NCBI GenBank assembly: GCA_943704415.1
Contig: CALSCO010002232.1
Span: 1 to 64,000, forward strand
Source: Parvularia atlantis
Taxonomy: Eukaryota > Opisthokonta > Rotosphaerida
Direction of reading: 5' to 3'
DNA: 64,000 nucleotides
The translations under genes and the position numbers were made by a program. Position 1 is the first letter of the stretch; every line of letters begins with the position of its first letter. The notes below the pieces were generated by a model, which saw nothing but the letters and a program-made list of their open reading frames with translations, had not been told where the DNA came from and ran no database searches. This document shows, in pieces, positions 1 through 11,700 of this stretch.

Positions 1-1
1 C

Positions 2-233
2 AAGAAGCGCGTGATCAACAAGAAGGTCGTCCGCCAGATGCTCACCTGGCGGCACTACGCGTTCAAGCGCCGGCTACTCGACAAGGCACGCAAGTACCCC
101 TGGGTGAAGGTCGTGATCGTCGACGAGTCGTACACCAGCAAAACGTGCGGCTGGTGCCCTCGGCGGCAAGTCGTGCGGCACTGCTGTGGGACGCGACATC
201 AGCGGCGCACGGAACCACGAGCACTGCTCGTGA
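2..233 (+). pseudogene. Fanzor (eukaryotic TnpB-like) nuclease, 3' remnant
   Basis: The window opens inside this gene, so only the C-terminal part is present. Frame 2 reads through a stretch containing MLTWRHYAFKRRLLDKA and then IVDESYTSKTCGWC. This is the typical Fanzor/TnpB end: the RuvC-III glutamate region followed by the first CxxC of the zinc ribbon. Just after that CxxC the reading shifts: LGGKSC (about 159-176) and RDISGARN (192-215), equivalents of the family's LGG.K and DRD.NGARN motifs, lie in frame 3, which stops at 231-233. The second zinc-ribbon CxxC is not recognisable. I infer a decayed copy of an RNA-guided transposon nuclease. The family is known from fungi, other protists and large DNA viruses, and the class of this copy cannot be set from a fragment. 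No transposon ends or guide-RNA end are visible. Confidence 0.72.
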
Positions 234-236
234 TGC

Positions 237-260
237 GGGGGGGGGGGGGGGGGGGGGGGG
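237..260. repeat. G24 homopolymer
   Basis: An uninterrupted run of 24 G follows directly after the Fanzor remnant. Unlike the other long C/G runs in the window it does not sit at an intron 3' end. Its exact length is likely to be unreliable in sequencing. The 261-412 stretch to the next gene holds nothing else I can support. Confidence 0.9.
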
Positions 261-412
261 AAACCCCTGAGGCTGCCTCGGGCCCGGAGAAAGGTGCCAC
301 CAAGGACCAAGGACGACTCGGCTCCACAGTGACACAAGGAGATCAGTTTAGGTTTAAATAGGCACTTTTGTAAGAGGCGTGGACCGGCACACATCCGAGT
401 CGCGCGTCTCGC

Positions 413-2721
413 TCAGGCCAGCGACTGGTCAAAGACGACGGTCTTGTTCTCGAGGTACGGCAGGAGGCCGCTCGCGCCGAGCTCGCGGCCCTGGCCCGAG
501 TGCTTGAAGCCTGCGCCGCGCGGTCAGACGATGCGCGCGTGCACGCAGAGTGCGGAACACACCGCCAAACTCAAGGCCCGCGTCAAACACGTGGTAGCTG
601 CGTGCGCGTGCGCGCGCGCGCGTCAGCAAGTCCGCCCGACTCGCACGGCCGCCGCCGCGCGCACCAGTTGACCCAAACGCTGCCGGCACGCACGCAGCGC
701 GCGACCTTTTGCGCCACGGCAAAGTTCTTGGTGTACACGGCCGCGGCGAGGCCGTACTCTGCCGCGCGTGCCGGTGAGCGTGCCGTGGCATGCGCACGCG
801 CCACGCACTCGTCTTATTTGCGCGCGCGATCACCTCGTCCAGGTCCGAGTACTTGAGGATGGCCATGACGGGGCCAAAGATCTCCTCCTGCGCAATTACC
901 ATGTCGTCCTTCACGTCCGCAAACACCGTCGGCTCGACGAAGAAGCCCTTCTTGTACTCTCCGCGGCCGCCGCCCGTCAACAGCGTCGCGCCTGGGGCCG
1001 CACCGCCGCCGCGTCAGAATCCGCACAGCGCGCACGGTCGCACGGGCGCACCCTGCTTCGAGCCCGACTTGATGTACCCGAGCACCTTGTCCTGCTGCTC
1101 CTGCGACACAAGCGGGCCGGTGCCCGAGGCCGGGTCCCAGCCCGGGCCGAGGCGGCGCTTGCGCGCGAGCGCGACGCTCTTCTCCACAAACTTGTCGTAG
1201 ACCTTCTCGTGCACGAAGATGCGCGTGCCTGCGTTTTGTGCGTTCAACAGCACGGCCGCTGTTTGGTGCCGCGTGCAGCCGTACCCGCGCAGCACGCCTG
1301 CCATGCACACAGGTCAGCGCACAGCGCTGCCCGTCTTGCCTACACACACACACACACACCTGGCCCTGGTTGAGGAACAGGCCCAGGTGCGCCGTCGCGA
1401 CGGCCTTGTCGAGGTCGGCGTCGTCGGCGATGATGAAGGGCGATTTGCCACCGAGCTCGAGCGTCACGCTGCGTCCGTCAGCACGCGCGCCGCCTCCGCG
1501 TGTCGCCCGCGCACCGCTTGAAGCTGTTGGCGGCCGTGCGCATGATTTCGTGGCCGACCTCGGTGCTGCCCGTGAAGGCGATCTGCGCGTCGCGTGAGCC
1601 GTGTGCGCGCGGCGCAGGTGCAGCACCTTGTCGACGTTCGGGTGGTTCACCAGCAGCTTGCCCTGCAGCGCGTGCGCGTGCGCGTCACACCGCTGCCGCG
1701 CGCTGAACCAGCTCGCGCGCACCGTCTCGCCGTCACCGGGCAGGATGTTGATCGCGCCGCGCGGGAAGCCGGCCTCGACCGCGAGCTCGCCCAGACGCAG
1801 CGCCGACAGCGGCGTCTGCTCCGCGGGCTTGAGCACGACGGCGCAGCCGGTGCTCAGCGCCGGGCCGAGCTTCCACGTCGCCATGAGGAGCGGGAACTGG
1901 GCGCGGCGTGAGGCGAGACGGCAGGCCGTTCGCTGGCTGTGCCACGCACGTTCCACGGGATAACCTGCGCAACCACGCCCACGGGCTCCTTCTGAATGTA
2001 GCCAAACATGCCCTTGGCGAACGGGCCGGAAGGGTTCGCGACCGAGCCCGTGATCTTGTCCGCCCAGCCCTGCGCGTCGCGTCTAAGTACGTGATGGGCA
2101 CCGATTCGCAGCGCATGCAACGCACGGCGTAGTAGCGCAGGCACTGGATCGCCAGGCTCAGGTCGGCACCGCGCGCCTCGCTGATGGTCTTGCCGTTGTC
2201 GATGACCTCGAGCATGGCGAGCTGTGCACGTGTGCGCCCGCGCTTGGTCCCGCGCCCGCGCGCGCGATGCCACGCCCGCACCTCCTCGCGGTGCTGCTCA
2301 ACCAGGTTGGCCAGGCGGTTCATGAGCACGCCGCGCTCGTAGCCGCCGAGCTTGGACCAATCGCCGCCGTGGAACGCCTCGTTGGCGGCCTGCACGGCCG
2401 CGTCGACTGCGCACACGGCCCCGCCTTGCCGTCAGCCGTCGCACCCGTGCCACGATCAGTAGCACACACGCACCCTCGGCCTTGCCGCTGTACGTGACGT
2501 TGGCGATGTGCTCCTCGTTGGCGGGGCTGCGGGGCGCGCGATCGCGGTGAGCGTGCGAACGGCACCCGCAACGACGACGCGTGGCACTTGATCGTCTCGA
2601 ACGTCTTGCCGCCCGTGCGCCACTCGTTGGCGATCAGCGCCTCGGTGCGGCGCACGTGGACCTTGGGCGCGGCCAGCGACGACAGCGCGCGGCGCACGGT
2701 GACGTTGCGGGCGGTGAGCAT
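413..2721 (-). CDS. Aldehyde dehydrogenase, mitochondrial ALDH2-like
   Basis: NAD(P)-dependent oxidation of aldehydes to acids. The N-terminus ([17 protein letters not shown]) is rich in R, S and A without acidic residues, like a mitochondrial presequence. Family landmarks in order are [46 protein letters not shown], the general-base motif [10 protein letters not shown], the catalytic-cysteine segment [24 protein letters not shown] and [14 protein letters not shown]. The end is [12 protein letters not shown]. About ten short introns are needed. The cysteine segment is supplied by a 13-nt micro-exon (1285-1297). ATG at 2719-2721 is the first in frame with the presequence. The gene follows GMP synthase on the same strand after a 67-bp gap. 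All key residues are present, so it should be active; substrate range cannot be read from sequence. Confidence 0.93.
1285..1297 (-). other. 13-nt micro-exon carrying the ALDH catalytic cysteine
   Basis: On the minus strand this exon reads GCGTGCTGCGCGG between a 62-nt intron (1298-1359, starting GTGTGTG, with CTGAC inside and ending CAG) and a 56-nt intron (1229-1284, GTACGG to CAG). Joining the three exons gives [16 protein letters not shown], the expected ALDH active-site loop. Skipping the exon would both shift the frame and remove the nucleophile. The join was made by eye from splice motifs plus family conservation. Confidence 0.8.
1341..1359. repeat. (CA)n microsatellite in ALDH intron
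   Basis: A run of nine CA units. On the coding (minus) strand it forms the 5' splice site and first bases of the intron upstream of the micro-exon (GTGTGTGTGTGTGTGTAGG). Confidence 0.8.
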
Positions 2722-2788
2722 TTCTCGGACCCGAAAGTGTGTACATCTCTTTTGACATTCGACTACCACACCCGGTCCGGGCGGCCAG

Positions 2789-5169
2789 TCACTCCCACTC
2801 GATCGTCGCGGCTGCGGCGCAGGCCGTGCCGGGGTCAGATGCGCGCGCGCGCACGAGCAGCCAAGGGAGGGAACACGCACGCGGCTTGGACGAGACGTCG
2901 TACGTCACGCGGTTGACGCCCTTGACCTCGTTGATGATGCGCGTGGACACGCGCTTGAGCACGTCGTACGGCATTGGGAACCTGCCGCCCGGGGTGCCGT
3001 CAGTGCCGGCGGCGCCACGCGCCAGGCACCAGCGCGCGCACCAGTCGGCTGTCATAAAGTCCGACGTCTCGACCGCGCGCACCGCGATGACCTGCTCGTA
3101 CGTGCGGTGGTCACCCATCACGCCGACCGAGCGCACGGGCAGGAGCACGCAGAACGCTGGCGTCCAGCCGCGGGCGTGAGAAGGCAGCACGCGTAAGGGG
3201 CGCGCACGCACCCTGCGAGATCTGGCGGTACAGGCCCGCGCGGCGGATCTCCTCGATGAAGATGGCGTCGGCCTCGCGCGCGATGCGGCACTGCTCGGCC
3301 GTGACTGGAGAAGCGTCAGCGCCCGGCCGCCGCTGCACCCGCGCACGCCGCACCCTCGCCGAGCACGCGGATCGCGAGCCCCGGGCCGGGGAACGGGTGC
3401 CGCCACACTGAGGCCTCGTCCAGGCCAAGCAGCTCGCCGAGCGCACGCACCTCGTCTGCGCCGCGCGCGCCGAGTAAGCCAAGCCCGCAGCCTGCACGCA
3501 CGCACACGCATGACGCACCCTTGAACAGCTCGCGCAGCGGCTCGATCAGCTTGAGCTTCATCACGTCGAGCAGGCCGCCGACGTTCTGTCCAGCCGCGCA
3601 CGCGCGTGAGCAAGAAACACGCCTGTGCCGCGCGGGCCACGCACGTGGTGCGTCTTGATCGTGGCCGACGGGCCCTTGAACGAGATCGACTCGATCACGT
3701 CCGGGTACAGCGTGCCCTGGAGCAGGAACTCGGCGTCGCCCACCTGCCGCAGCGGCGGTTGAGCGCGAGCACGCGCGCGTCGCACGGCCGACCTGCCGAC
3801 CTTCTTTGCCTCGACCTCAAACACCTCGATGAACGTGTTGCCGATGATTTTGCGCTTGCGCTCCGGGTCGGTCACGCCGTTGAGCCGCGACAGGAACAGC
3901 TGGCTGGCGTCGACGACGTTCACGTTGACGCCGAGCTGCTCGCGTAGCTGCGGGCCGCGCGCGTCAGCCGTGCGCGCCCCCCCTCCTCCCGAGCGGCGCA
4001 CGAAGCACCTTGTGATACGCCTCGGTGGCCTCGTTCAGGCGCAGTAGGCCGTTGTCGACCAGGATCGCGTGGAAGCTGCCGCGTCGCCGCAACATCAGCG
4101 TCGCTCGCGCGGCAGCACCGCACTGCGCACCGCTCGCCGATCGCACGTGTCATCAGCGCCGCCGCCACGGTCGAGTCGACGCCGCCCGAGACAGCGCCGA
4201 TGACGTGGCCGGCCGGGCCGACGACGTTGCGGATGCGCTCGATCTCGCGGTCGATGAATGAGGTCTGTACACACTGTCAGCGCACGTGCGAGGTCTTGGC
4301 GCCAGATGCGCGCACCATCGTCCACTCGGGCCTGCAGCCACACACGTTGCGCACAAAGTTGTGCAGCATGTGCTTGCCCTGCGGCGTGTGCGTGACCTCC
4401 GGGTGGAACTGGACGCCTGCAGGCGAGCGCGCGTGAGCCGCGTGCCTGACGCCGCAGCCGCCACGCAGCGCACCAAACATGCGCTTCTCGTGGTTGGCCA
4501 CGGCCGCGAACGGCGCCGTCTCAGTTGCGGCGACGGCCTCGAAGCCCTGCGGGAGCTTGCTCAGCTGGTCGCCGTGGCTCATCCAGACCTGCACCACGCG
4601 GTGCCGCGGGTCAGCGTCGCGCCCAGTGCACCCGCGGTGCCCGCGCACCTGCAGCGTGCCCTCAAGGCCCTCGAAGAGCGCGTTGGGCTGCACCGGCACG
4701 ACGCGCACGTCCGCGTGGCCGTACTCGCGCTTGTCACTTGGGAGCACCTGCGCGCGCTCTCAGCGGCGGGCCACGCCCGCGCAACGCCGCACACCTCGCC
4801 GCCGAGGCTCCAGGCCATCTCCTGCAGGCCATAGCAGATGCCGAGGATGGGCACACCGAGCTCCCAGACGCCCTTGGGCGCGCGCGGCGCGTCCTTCTCG
4901 TACACGGACGAGGGGCCGCCCGAGAGGATGACGCCTGGGCGAGCGTGCGCGCGCGTGAGCGGGGGTGCACGCGGCCACAGCGCGTCGCCCGGCACACCCT
5001 TGGGCTTGAACGGGACGTCGGCGAGCTTGACCGTGCACGGGTGCAGCTCGCAGTACACGCCGAGCTCGCGCACGCGGCGCGTGATCAGGTGCGAGAACTG
5101 CGAGCCAAAGTCGAGGATGAGGACGCTGTCGTAGACCGCGCCGAGGTTGGACGGCTCGGAGGGCGCCAT
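2789..5169 (-). CDS. GMPS: GMP synthase (glutamine-hydrolysing)
   Basis: Converts XMP to GMP using glutamine and ATP, the last step of GMP synthesis in the cytosol. The N-terminal class I amidotransferase half shows [20 protein letters not shown], then [11 protein letters not shown], the nucleophile elbow GICYGLQ and the [11 protein letters not shown] histidine/glutamate. The synthetase half has the ATP-pyrophosphatase P-loop [15 protein letters not shown], then [11 protein letters not shown] and [13 protein letters not shown]. The dimerisation half has [16 protein letters not shown] and [14 protein letters not shown], and it ends [18 protein letters not shown]. More than ten introns are spliced out. 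For example the last one joins SSKP to PATIEWE. The start ATG (5167-5169) precedes a short MAPSEPS leader. It shares a 289-bp divergent upstream region with TRM5. Full length and intact. Confidence 0.96.
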
Positions 5170-5218
5170 CGTGCGCTGGTGGGGGCGGAGGCGGGCGGAG
5201 GCGGCTGGCGCAGCTCAC

Positions 5219-5405
5219 TCAGTTGGCGCGAAAGTCCACGTGGCCGGAGGACATGCTGGCAAGCGCGTGATGCACGACGTCGACCTCGCCCGGCTTCAGT
5301 TCGAGCGCGGCTGAGCCGCGAGCGGTGCTTGCGGTGCTGTCACCGCTGGCGCGGACGATGCGGTCGCACACGAGGCCGTGGAGTGCTCGTTCCGCTCACG
5401 CTCAT
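5219..5405 (-). CDS. Possible tiny two-exon gene in the GMPS/TRM5 divergent promoter
   Basis: ATG at 5403-5405 opens a short exon (MSVSGTSTPRP). A 61-nt GTGTGCG to CAG intron then joins a second exon of about 30 codons, PALELKPGEVDVVHHA and so on, ending HVDFRAN and a stop at 5219. The second exon has strong GC3 bias like real genes nearby. I do not recognise the roughly 41-residue product. It lies wholly in the 289-bp space between two divergent housekeeping genes, so it could equally be promoter or leader sequence with chance coding character. Low confidence. Confidence 0.25.
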
Positions 5406-5458
5406 TGCCCACTAGTGTTCTGTTGACTTGCGAATTGCATCAAGTCTTTGTAGTATAC

Positions 5459-7324
5459 ATGTTCAGACGACTGCCACTGCCGCCGCTCGCCCCGCCGGCG
5501 CTGCACCGCGGGCGCACGGCGCTCGATCGCGCGCTCTTCACGCTCGACGTGCCGCTCAAGGCGCTGCGCGTGCGCCCGGCCGACTGCCAGTGGATCATAA
5601 AGCGGCACGGGAGGTGCGCCTGCAGCTCGTGCGTGCGTGCCGTTCTCGCTCAGCGCTCGCCCGCAGCGCGCTGCTGGGCCTGCCACGCTTCCGATCGGTG
5701 CTGCCCGCGGCCGATGACGCGTCCGCGCGGCTCATGCTGCTGCGGCGCGGGACGGCAAGCGCCGGTGCGATATGGCACTGCGATCCACTGCCGCGGTTTG
5801 AACGCGCGCACGGCCAGACGACCTGCCAGACGAGCTGCGCGGCCTGGTGGCGGACGGCAAAGCGAGCCTGGTCGAGCACACGATCACGCTCGACTACAAC
5901 TACTGGTCGAGCGGTGCGCGCGGCGGCGGTCGCCGGGATCGCCCACCCTGATCTGCCGCCGCGCCGCCAGACCAGCTGCTCGGCGCCGTCCTGCCGGAGG
6001 ACGCGGTGGTGCCCACGTCGTTCGAGACCGTCGGGCACATTGGTGCCGTGCGCCGCGCGCGTTCGTGCGCGTGTATCCAGCACGCGGCTTACGGCTCGCG
6101 TCTCACTCAGCACACGTCAATCTGCGTGACGAGCAGCTCCCGTTCAAGCAGCTCATTGGGCAGGTGCTGTTGGACGTACGTGTGTGCGGTGAGTGCTGGC
6201 CGTGCGTGCGGCTGAGCACGGCACGCGCGCGCAGAAGAATCGCAACATCCGCACGGTCGTGAACAAGCTCGACGCAATCGACGCGCAGTTCCGCTTCTTC
6301 CAGATGGAGGTCCTGGCAGGCGACAACAACACGGTCGCCGAAGTGGTGGCGCACGCGCGCGTGCAGACGTGGCGCGCGCGCATCGCTCACCCCCCTCTGG
6401 CATCGCGCCAGCGGGAGAACGGCTGCACCTTCCGCTTCGACTTTGCCAAGGTGTACTGGAACTCGAGGCTTTACCACGAGCACCAACGCCTGGTGGGCCT
6501 TTTTGGCGCAGGCGAGGTCGTCGGTGTGCGCACAGTGACGCGTGTGGCGATGCAACGCTGACGCGCCGCAGTTGACGCATTTGCTGGTGTCGGGCCGTTC
6601 GCGCTGCCGGCGGCGCGCAAGGGCTGCGTCGTGCTCGCGAACGACCTCAACCCGCAGTCGCACGAAGCGCTAGAGAGCAACGTGCAGCTGAACAAGGTGC
6701 GCCACGGGTAGTGCGGGCCTGGGCCTGGGTGACTGACGCACGCCGTGCCAGCTGACCGGGAAGGTCCGGTGCCTCAACCTAGACGCGCGCGCGTTCCTGC
6801 GGCAGGTGCTCCGCGAGCGCCACAGCGCCGACGCGGCCGGCAAGCTCGCGCACCACGTCGTTATGAACCTGCCCGCCACGGCGATCGAGTTTCTCGGTGC
6901 GGGCGTGGCAGGCGCGCGATGGCGCGGCGTGCTCACGCTGGCGGCGCAGATGCCTTTGTGGGCCTGTTTGCCGACGTGCCGCAGCTGCTGCCGGAGCAGC
7001 TACCGACCGTGCACGTGCACTGCTTCTCGCACGAGATCAAGGCCCCGGACGCGGACGTGCTGGCCGTGCGTGCACGACCGGTGCGCGTGCGCGGATGCTG
7101 AGCCGCCGCGACCGCAGCGCATTGAGGCGGCCATGGGCGCGCGGCCGGCGTTGTACACGTTGCACCGCGTGCGCAGCGTCGCGCCCAACAAGGACATGCT
7201 CTGCTGCTCGTTTGCGCTGCCGCTCGCTGTCGTGCACCGCGCGGGCAAGCGGACAGCGAGCGCCGAGGACTCGAGCGAGCCCGAGGACACCAAGCACGCA
7301 CGCGTCGACCCGCCCGCCACGTGA
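5459..7324 (+). CDS. TRM5: tRNA (guanine37-N1)-methyltransferase
   Basis: Transfers methyl from S-adenosylmethionine to N1 of G37, next to the anticodon, in the cytosol and mitochondria, preventing frameshifts. The conserved Trm5 D2/D3 run is present: [22 protein letters not shown] across an intron, then [33 protein letters not shown], and methyltransferase motif [30 protein letters not shown] and the catalytic [13 protein letters not shown] follow. The tail ([19 protein letters not shown]) is acidic and probably disordered. ATG at 5459 begins [13 protein letters not shown], which could serve as a weak mitochondrial presequence; some yeast Trm5 is dually targeted. At least six introns. The 3' end faces RNR2 with a gap of 97 bp. 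Confidence 0.93.
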
Positions 7325-7421
7325 GTCGTTCGCAAGCACGCTGCACAATCATGTACACAGTGGGCACGGCCGGTCACGCGATGGGCAGAAGCGCGCCGCG
7401 CCGCGCCCGCCGCTGCCGCGC

Positions 7422-8748
7422 TCAAAAGTCGGCGTCGAGCCGGAACTCGCGATCGCGCGGGTCGTCCGACATGATCCTGCTCTTCTGGTACTCGCCCACG
7501 CGCTTCTCGAAAAAGTTGGTCTTGCCCTCGATCGAGATCAGGTCCATGAAGTCGAACGGGTTGGGCGTGTGGTAGATTGAGTGCGCGCCGAGCCGCCGCA
7601 GGAGCTGGTCGGCCACAAACTCGATGTAGGCACTCATCGAGCCCGCGTTCATCCCGATCAGCCCCACCGGCAGGGATTCGGCGATGAAATGTTTCTCGGC
7701 GTCGACGGCCTCGCTCACGATCGCCTGCACGGCGGCCTCGGGCAGCGGCCGCTGCAGGTGCTGATACAGCAGGCAGGCAAAGACGCAGTGCAGGCCCTGT
7801 GGCGCAGCGGCCGCGGCGTGAGTCGCACGACACGGCCGCACGCGCGCACACGGCCGCCACCTCGTCGCGCGAGATCAGCTCGTTGGAGAAGGTCAGGCCG
7901 GGCATAAGCCCTCGCTTCTTGAGCCAAAAGATGGCCGCGAACGAGCCCGAGAAGAAGATGCCCTCGACCGCCGCAAAGGCCACGAGCCGCTCGGCAAACG
8001 AGCGGCCCGAGTCGATCCAGCGCAGCGCCCAGTTGGCTTTGGCGCGGATCGAGTCCACTGCCGCGCTGTCAGCATCCCCAGCCAGCACCGCGCGCGCATC
8101 GGCAGCGCGCACCCGTCACGACCGCGCCAAACAGCCGCTCGCGCTCGTCGGGCTCGGTGATGTACGTGTCGAGCAGGAGCGAGTACATCTCCGAGTGCAC
8201 GGCCTGTCGCGTGCCGATCGCTCACCCCACGTGGGCGTGGCGGCGTGGCGCACCTCCATCGCGATCTGGAAGCTGTAGAACAAGCGCGCCTCGGGGATCT
8301 GCACCTCGCGGCAGAAGCGCTCGGCCAGGTTCTCGGTCACGATGCCGTCGCTCGCGGCGAAGAAGGCGAGCACGAGCGCGATGAAGTGCCGTTCGGGTGT
8401 CGTCAGCGAGCGCCAGTCGTCCTGCGCGCGCGCGTTCAGCACTGCCGTACGCACACGCGCGTGCACGGCCCGCACAAGGTCGCGGCTCAGGTCGACCTCC
8501 TCCACGCTCCAGAACGACGCCTTAGCCTGCTTGTACATGGCATAGACGTCCGGGTACTCAATCGGGAAGAGGACGAGGCGCTTGTGCGAGGGCGCGAGTA
8601 GCGGCTCCCAGGCGGCGGCGTCGTCGCCCGCGCTGCTGCTGTCACCGCAGGTGCTGTCGCCGCTGCTCGCGGTGCGCGCGCCGCGCCCAGGCCCGGGCGG
8701 CGAGCCGAGCGGCGAGTCGGCCGAGGTGGCGCTCGCGTCGTCAAGCAT
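7422..8748 (-). CDS. RNR2: Ribonucleotide reductase small subunit (R2)
   Basis: Houses the di-iron tyrosyl radical that starts NDP reduction by the large subunit. A Ser/Gly/Asp-rich leader (about 60 residues) precedes [18 protein letters not shown]. Iron ligands and radical site are visible: the aspartate of [17 protein letters not shown], the glutamate of [28 protein letters not shown] (ligand His and radical Tyr), the glutamate of [12 protein letters not shown], and SRDEGLHC (Glu and His). The C-terminus ends FRLDADF, the peptide that docks on the large subunit. I took ATG 8746-8748 (MLDDASATS) because the upstream in-frame TTG is not a usual start. About five introns. Its start codon lies 51 bp from that of the divergent rod gene, with an inverted CCAAT (ATTGG at 8771) in between, in keeping with CCAAT boxes in other R2 promoters. 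Confidence 0.96.
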
Positions 8749-8799
8749 GCTGTCACGCAAGTGTCGCCAGATTGGCTCTGGACCCGCCTGGAAGCCATC
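8749..8799. promoter_or_regulatory. 51-bp divergent promoter, RNR2 / rod-RasGEF gene
   Basis: The only sequence between two divergent start codons. It contains ATTGG (8771-8775), a CCAAT box on the RNR2 strand. No TATA-like element is visible. Part of the promoter probably overlaps the 5' coding ends. Confidence 0.45.
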
Positions 8800-11700
8800 A
8801 TGGCGGGTACGCCCGAAGCGGCAAGGGGGGCGGTGCGGGGCCCCAACTCAGGCGTGCCGTACGCAGCAGCCGTGCTCGGGGCGCGCGTCGACGCTAACCC
8901 GGTCTTCCTGGACGAGCTGATCCAGGTCGCCCTGGCGTGCGTCCAGCAGTACCACGCGCGCGTCAGCGACGTCGCCGCGCGACAGAAGATGCTCCACATC
9001 CTCGAGCAGTGCGTGGGAGGGAGCCACCGCCGCCGACGCGCACGCGCACACGCACGCGCCCGCGCCGCAGGTCCATCAAGACGCTGCTCGAGTACGCCGA
9101 CTTCACCAACCGCAAGACCAAGGACTACTTCCGCGACGTCAAGGCGCAGTTGCGCGCGGCCGAGGAGCGCCTGCGCGCGGTCTACGCCGAGTACGCCAAG
9201 ATCGTGAGCCTCGACGCCGGCCGCGAGCGCTTCTACGAGCAGTTTGTGCAGCACCTGTACGTGATCGCCCAGGCCTCGTGCAACTTCTACGACCTGGCCA
9301 AGGTCAGCTTCGTCGAGTGCGTCGAGACCGACCTCGGCACGGCCATAAAGCACCTCGTGCGCGTGCACGACGCCATGTTCCGGGTGCAGCGCCCGTGCAC
9401 GCGCAGGCCGCGGGGTGGCACGCTGACGCGCGCGCGCGCGCCAGGTGCGCGAGGAGCCCACGCATGCCAGCAAGGACCTCCTCGTCGACACGTACCAGGA
9501 GGCCACCGACGACTTTGCCAAGCTCGCCGAGTCGACCTCGCGTATGGGCATCCAGCCCACGACCGCGCCCGAGATCGCCAAGGTGCTCAACGGCTACTTT
9601 GACAAGGTCAACGACCTGAACGAGAGGCTGGCCGACAAGATCAACGACGTCCTGCAGGCGCCCGCGGCCAAGGTGCGCCACAGCCGCCGCAGCCCTGCCG
9701 TGCGCTGACCCGCTAGCGCGCGCGCAGGTCAAGGACGTGTTCCCGGCTGCGCAGGACGCCTTCTTCGAGCTCGAGCACTGCATCCGCGACCTCAGCATCA
9801 TCATCATGGAAGAGCGCGCGCGCCTGTCCAAGATCGACCTCTTCCCGATCTTCCTCCAGGCGCTCACGGAGGCACAGGATGCTGCGGCGCTGCAGGAGAA
9901 CGCACGTTGCTGCGTCTGCACGGCGTACGCGCGGCTGAGCACGCCGCGTGGCGCACAGGACCGCCAGCAGTCGCAAAGCGGCAGCAGTGGCGACGCCGAG
10001 CCCAACACCAACGCGGCGCGTCTGCAGGACTTTAGCAGCCGCAATGGCGCGGCGATCACGCCGGCGCAGCGTGCACTGGCCGAGCAGATCGACCGCATCC
10101 GTGCGCCGCCGCCAGCTGTGGTGCCGCAATGAGCAACGCTGAACCGTGCTGCCCATCCCAGAGGACGGCCTGCGCGACACGACTGCCGCGGCCAACGACG
10201 ACGCGGCCCCGACGGGCAGCGCTGGCGACAGCGTGCAGCGGCTCAAGCCAGCCCTCGACGGGCTGCCCGCGGCCGTCGACGCCGTGCTGCGGGACCAGAA
10301 CAAGGCACGTGTGCGCGCACGTGTGCAGACTGCGCCTCTGGGCCTGACGGCCGCGACCAGGCGAACGAGGTCGCCGCCGCGCAGGTCAAGGCCGACCTCG
10401 AGCGGCGCCAGAAGGAGCTCGATGGCCTGCTCGCGGACGGGGGCGGCGGCACTCTCGACACGCGCAACGACGCCTACCGCGAGGTATGGCTCGGCCGTCG
10501 CGTGCCCACGCCGCAGCTTGACTTGCCCTCCGCAGATCGCCGCCAAGGCGCTCGCCGATGTCGCGCCCGACAAGAACCCGTTGCTCCTCGGCGACAAGAC
10601 GGCCGCCGACCTGCGACAGCACCTGGGCGAGCGGGCGCGCGGTGTGCACCCTCCCCTGACGCGTGCGCGCTCATGCAAGCTATGAAACTGACCGCTGCCA
10701 GACGGCGGGCTCGACCCGGGCGCTGCCGGCAAGGACCCGGCGCAGGCCAACAAGCACCTGCGCGACGACATTGCGCAGACAAAGAAGGCCATCGGCGCCT
10801 ACGTAGACGGTGCGTATGCGCCCAGTGACGCAGTGACGCTGAACACGCCGCGCGCGCACGCCAGGGCTGGACGGGCGCCTGAAGGACGATAAGGCGCTTT
10901 CGCAGGGCGTGAAGGACCAGATGGGTCGCACGCTTGCTAAGCTCGACAAGGAGCTGCAGGGTGCGACAAAGGACCTCGACGATCAGAAGCAGGTCCGCAC
11001 GGCCACGGCGGGCACGCGCAGACGCAGCGCTGAGCACGCGCGAGCAGGGCGGCGCCGACAGAGCCAAAAGGGACGCGGCGCGCAACCGCCTGCTCGACGC
11101 GGTCGACCGGGCCGACGCGCTCGCCGACCACGTGCTCGGGCTGCTGCCGATGGAGGCTGCGCGGCGCGCCAACGACGCGCGGTCGCACGAGGACGTGCGC
11201 GCGAGCTCACAGTCGCTGGTGCGGGCGCGCGCACGAGTGTGCCCGGGACACTGAAGGGCGTGCACCAGGCCGATAAAACGCGCGACAACGGCTCGGGCAA
11301 GCCGTCAGCGGGCGGGGTGGTGTGTGCGCCGGCCGCAGCGCACACAGAGGCTGACGCAGTCCCAGAACGCGGCGCAGGGGGCTCGCCAGCGCGGTCCGGG
11401 CGAGGACGACGCGGTACCGTACAGCAGAGACATGACTGGCGCGGCGCGCGAGGCCGGTGCGTGCGCCCGGCACGTGCTGCCGCGGCGCTGACCAGCCCGT
11501 ACAGCCAAGGCGATGGGGCACCTGCAGCGCGAGATCGACCGCGATAAGGCCGACATAAAGCGCGTCAAGTCGGCCGAGAGGTTGGGGCAGCGGGCCGCCG
11601 ACCGGCACTGCACTTACCCCCCCCCCCCCCCCCCCCCCGCGCAGCAACGTGCACCGGCCGATCGACGACCTCGCCGACGCGGCTGCGCTCACGCTCGCCC

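Noticed and set aside
237-260. G24 run considered as telomere or scaffold end
   Set aside because: There is no repeated telomeric unit, and ordinary sequence flanks it on both sides.
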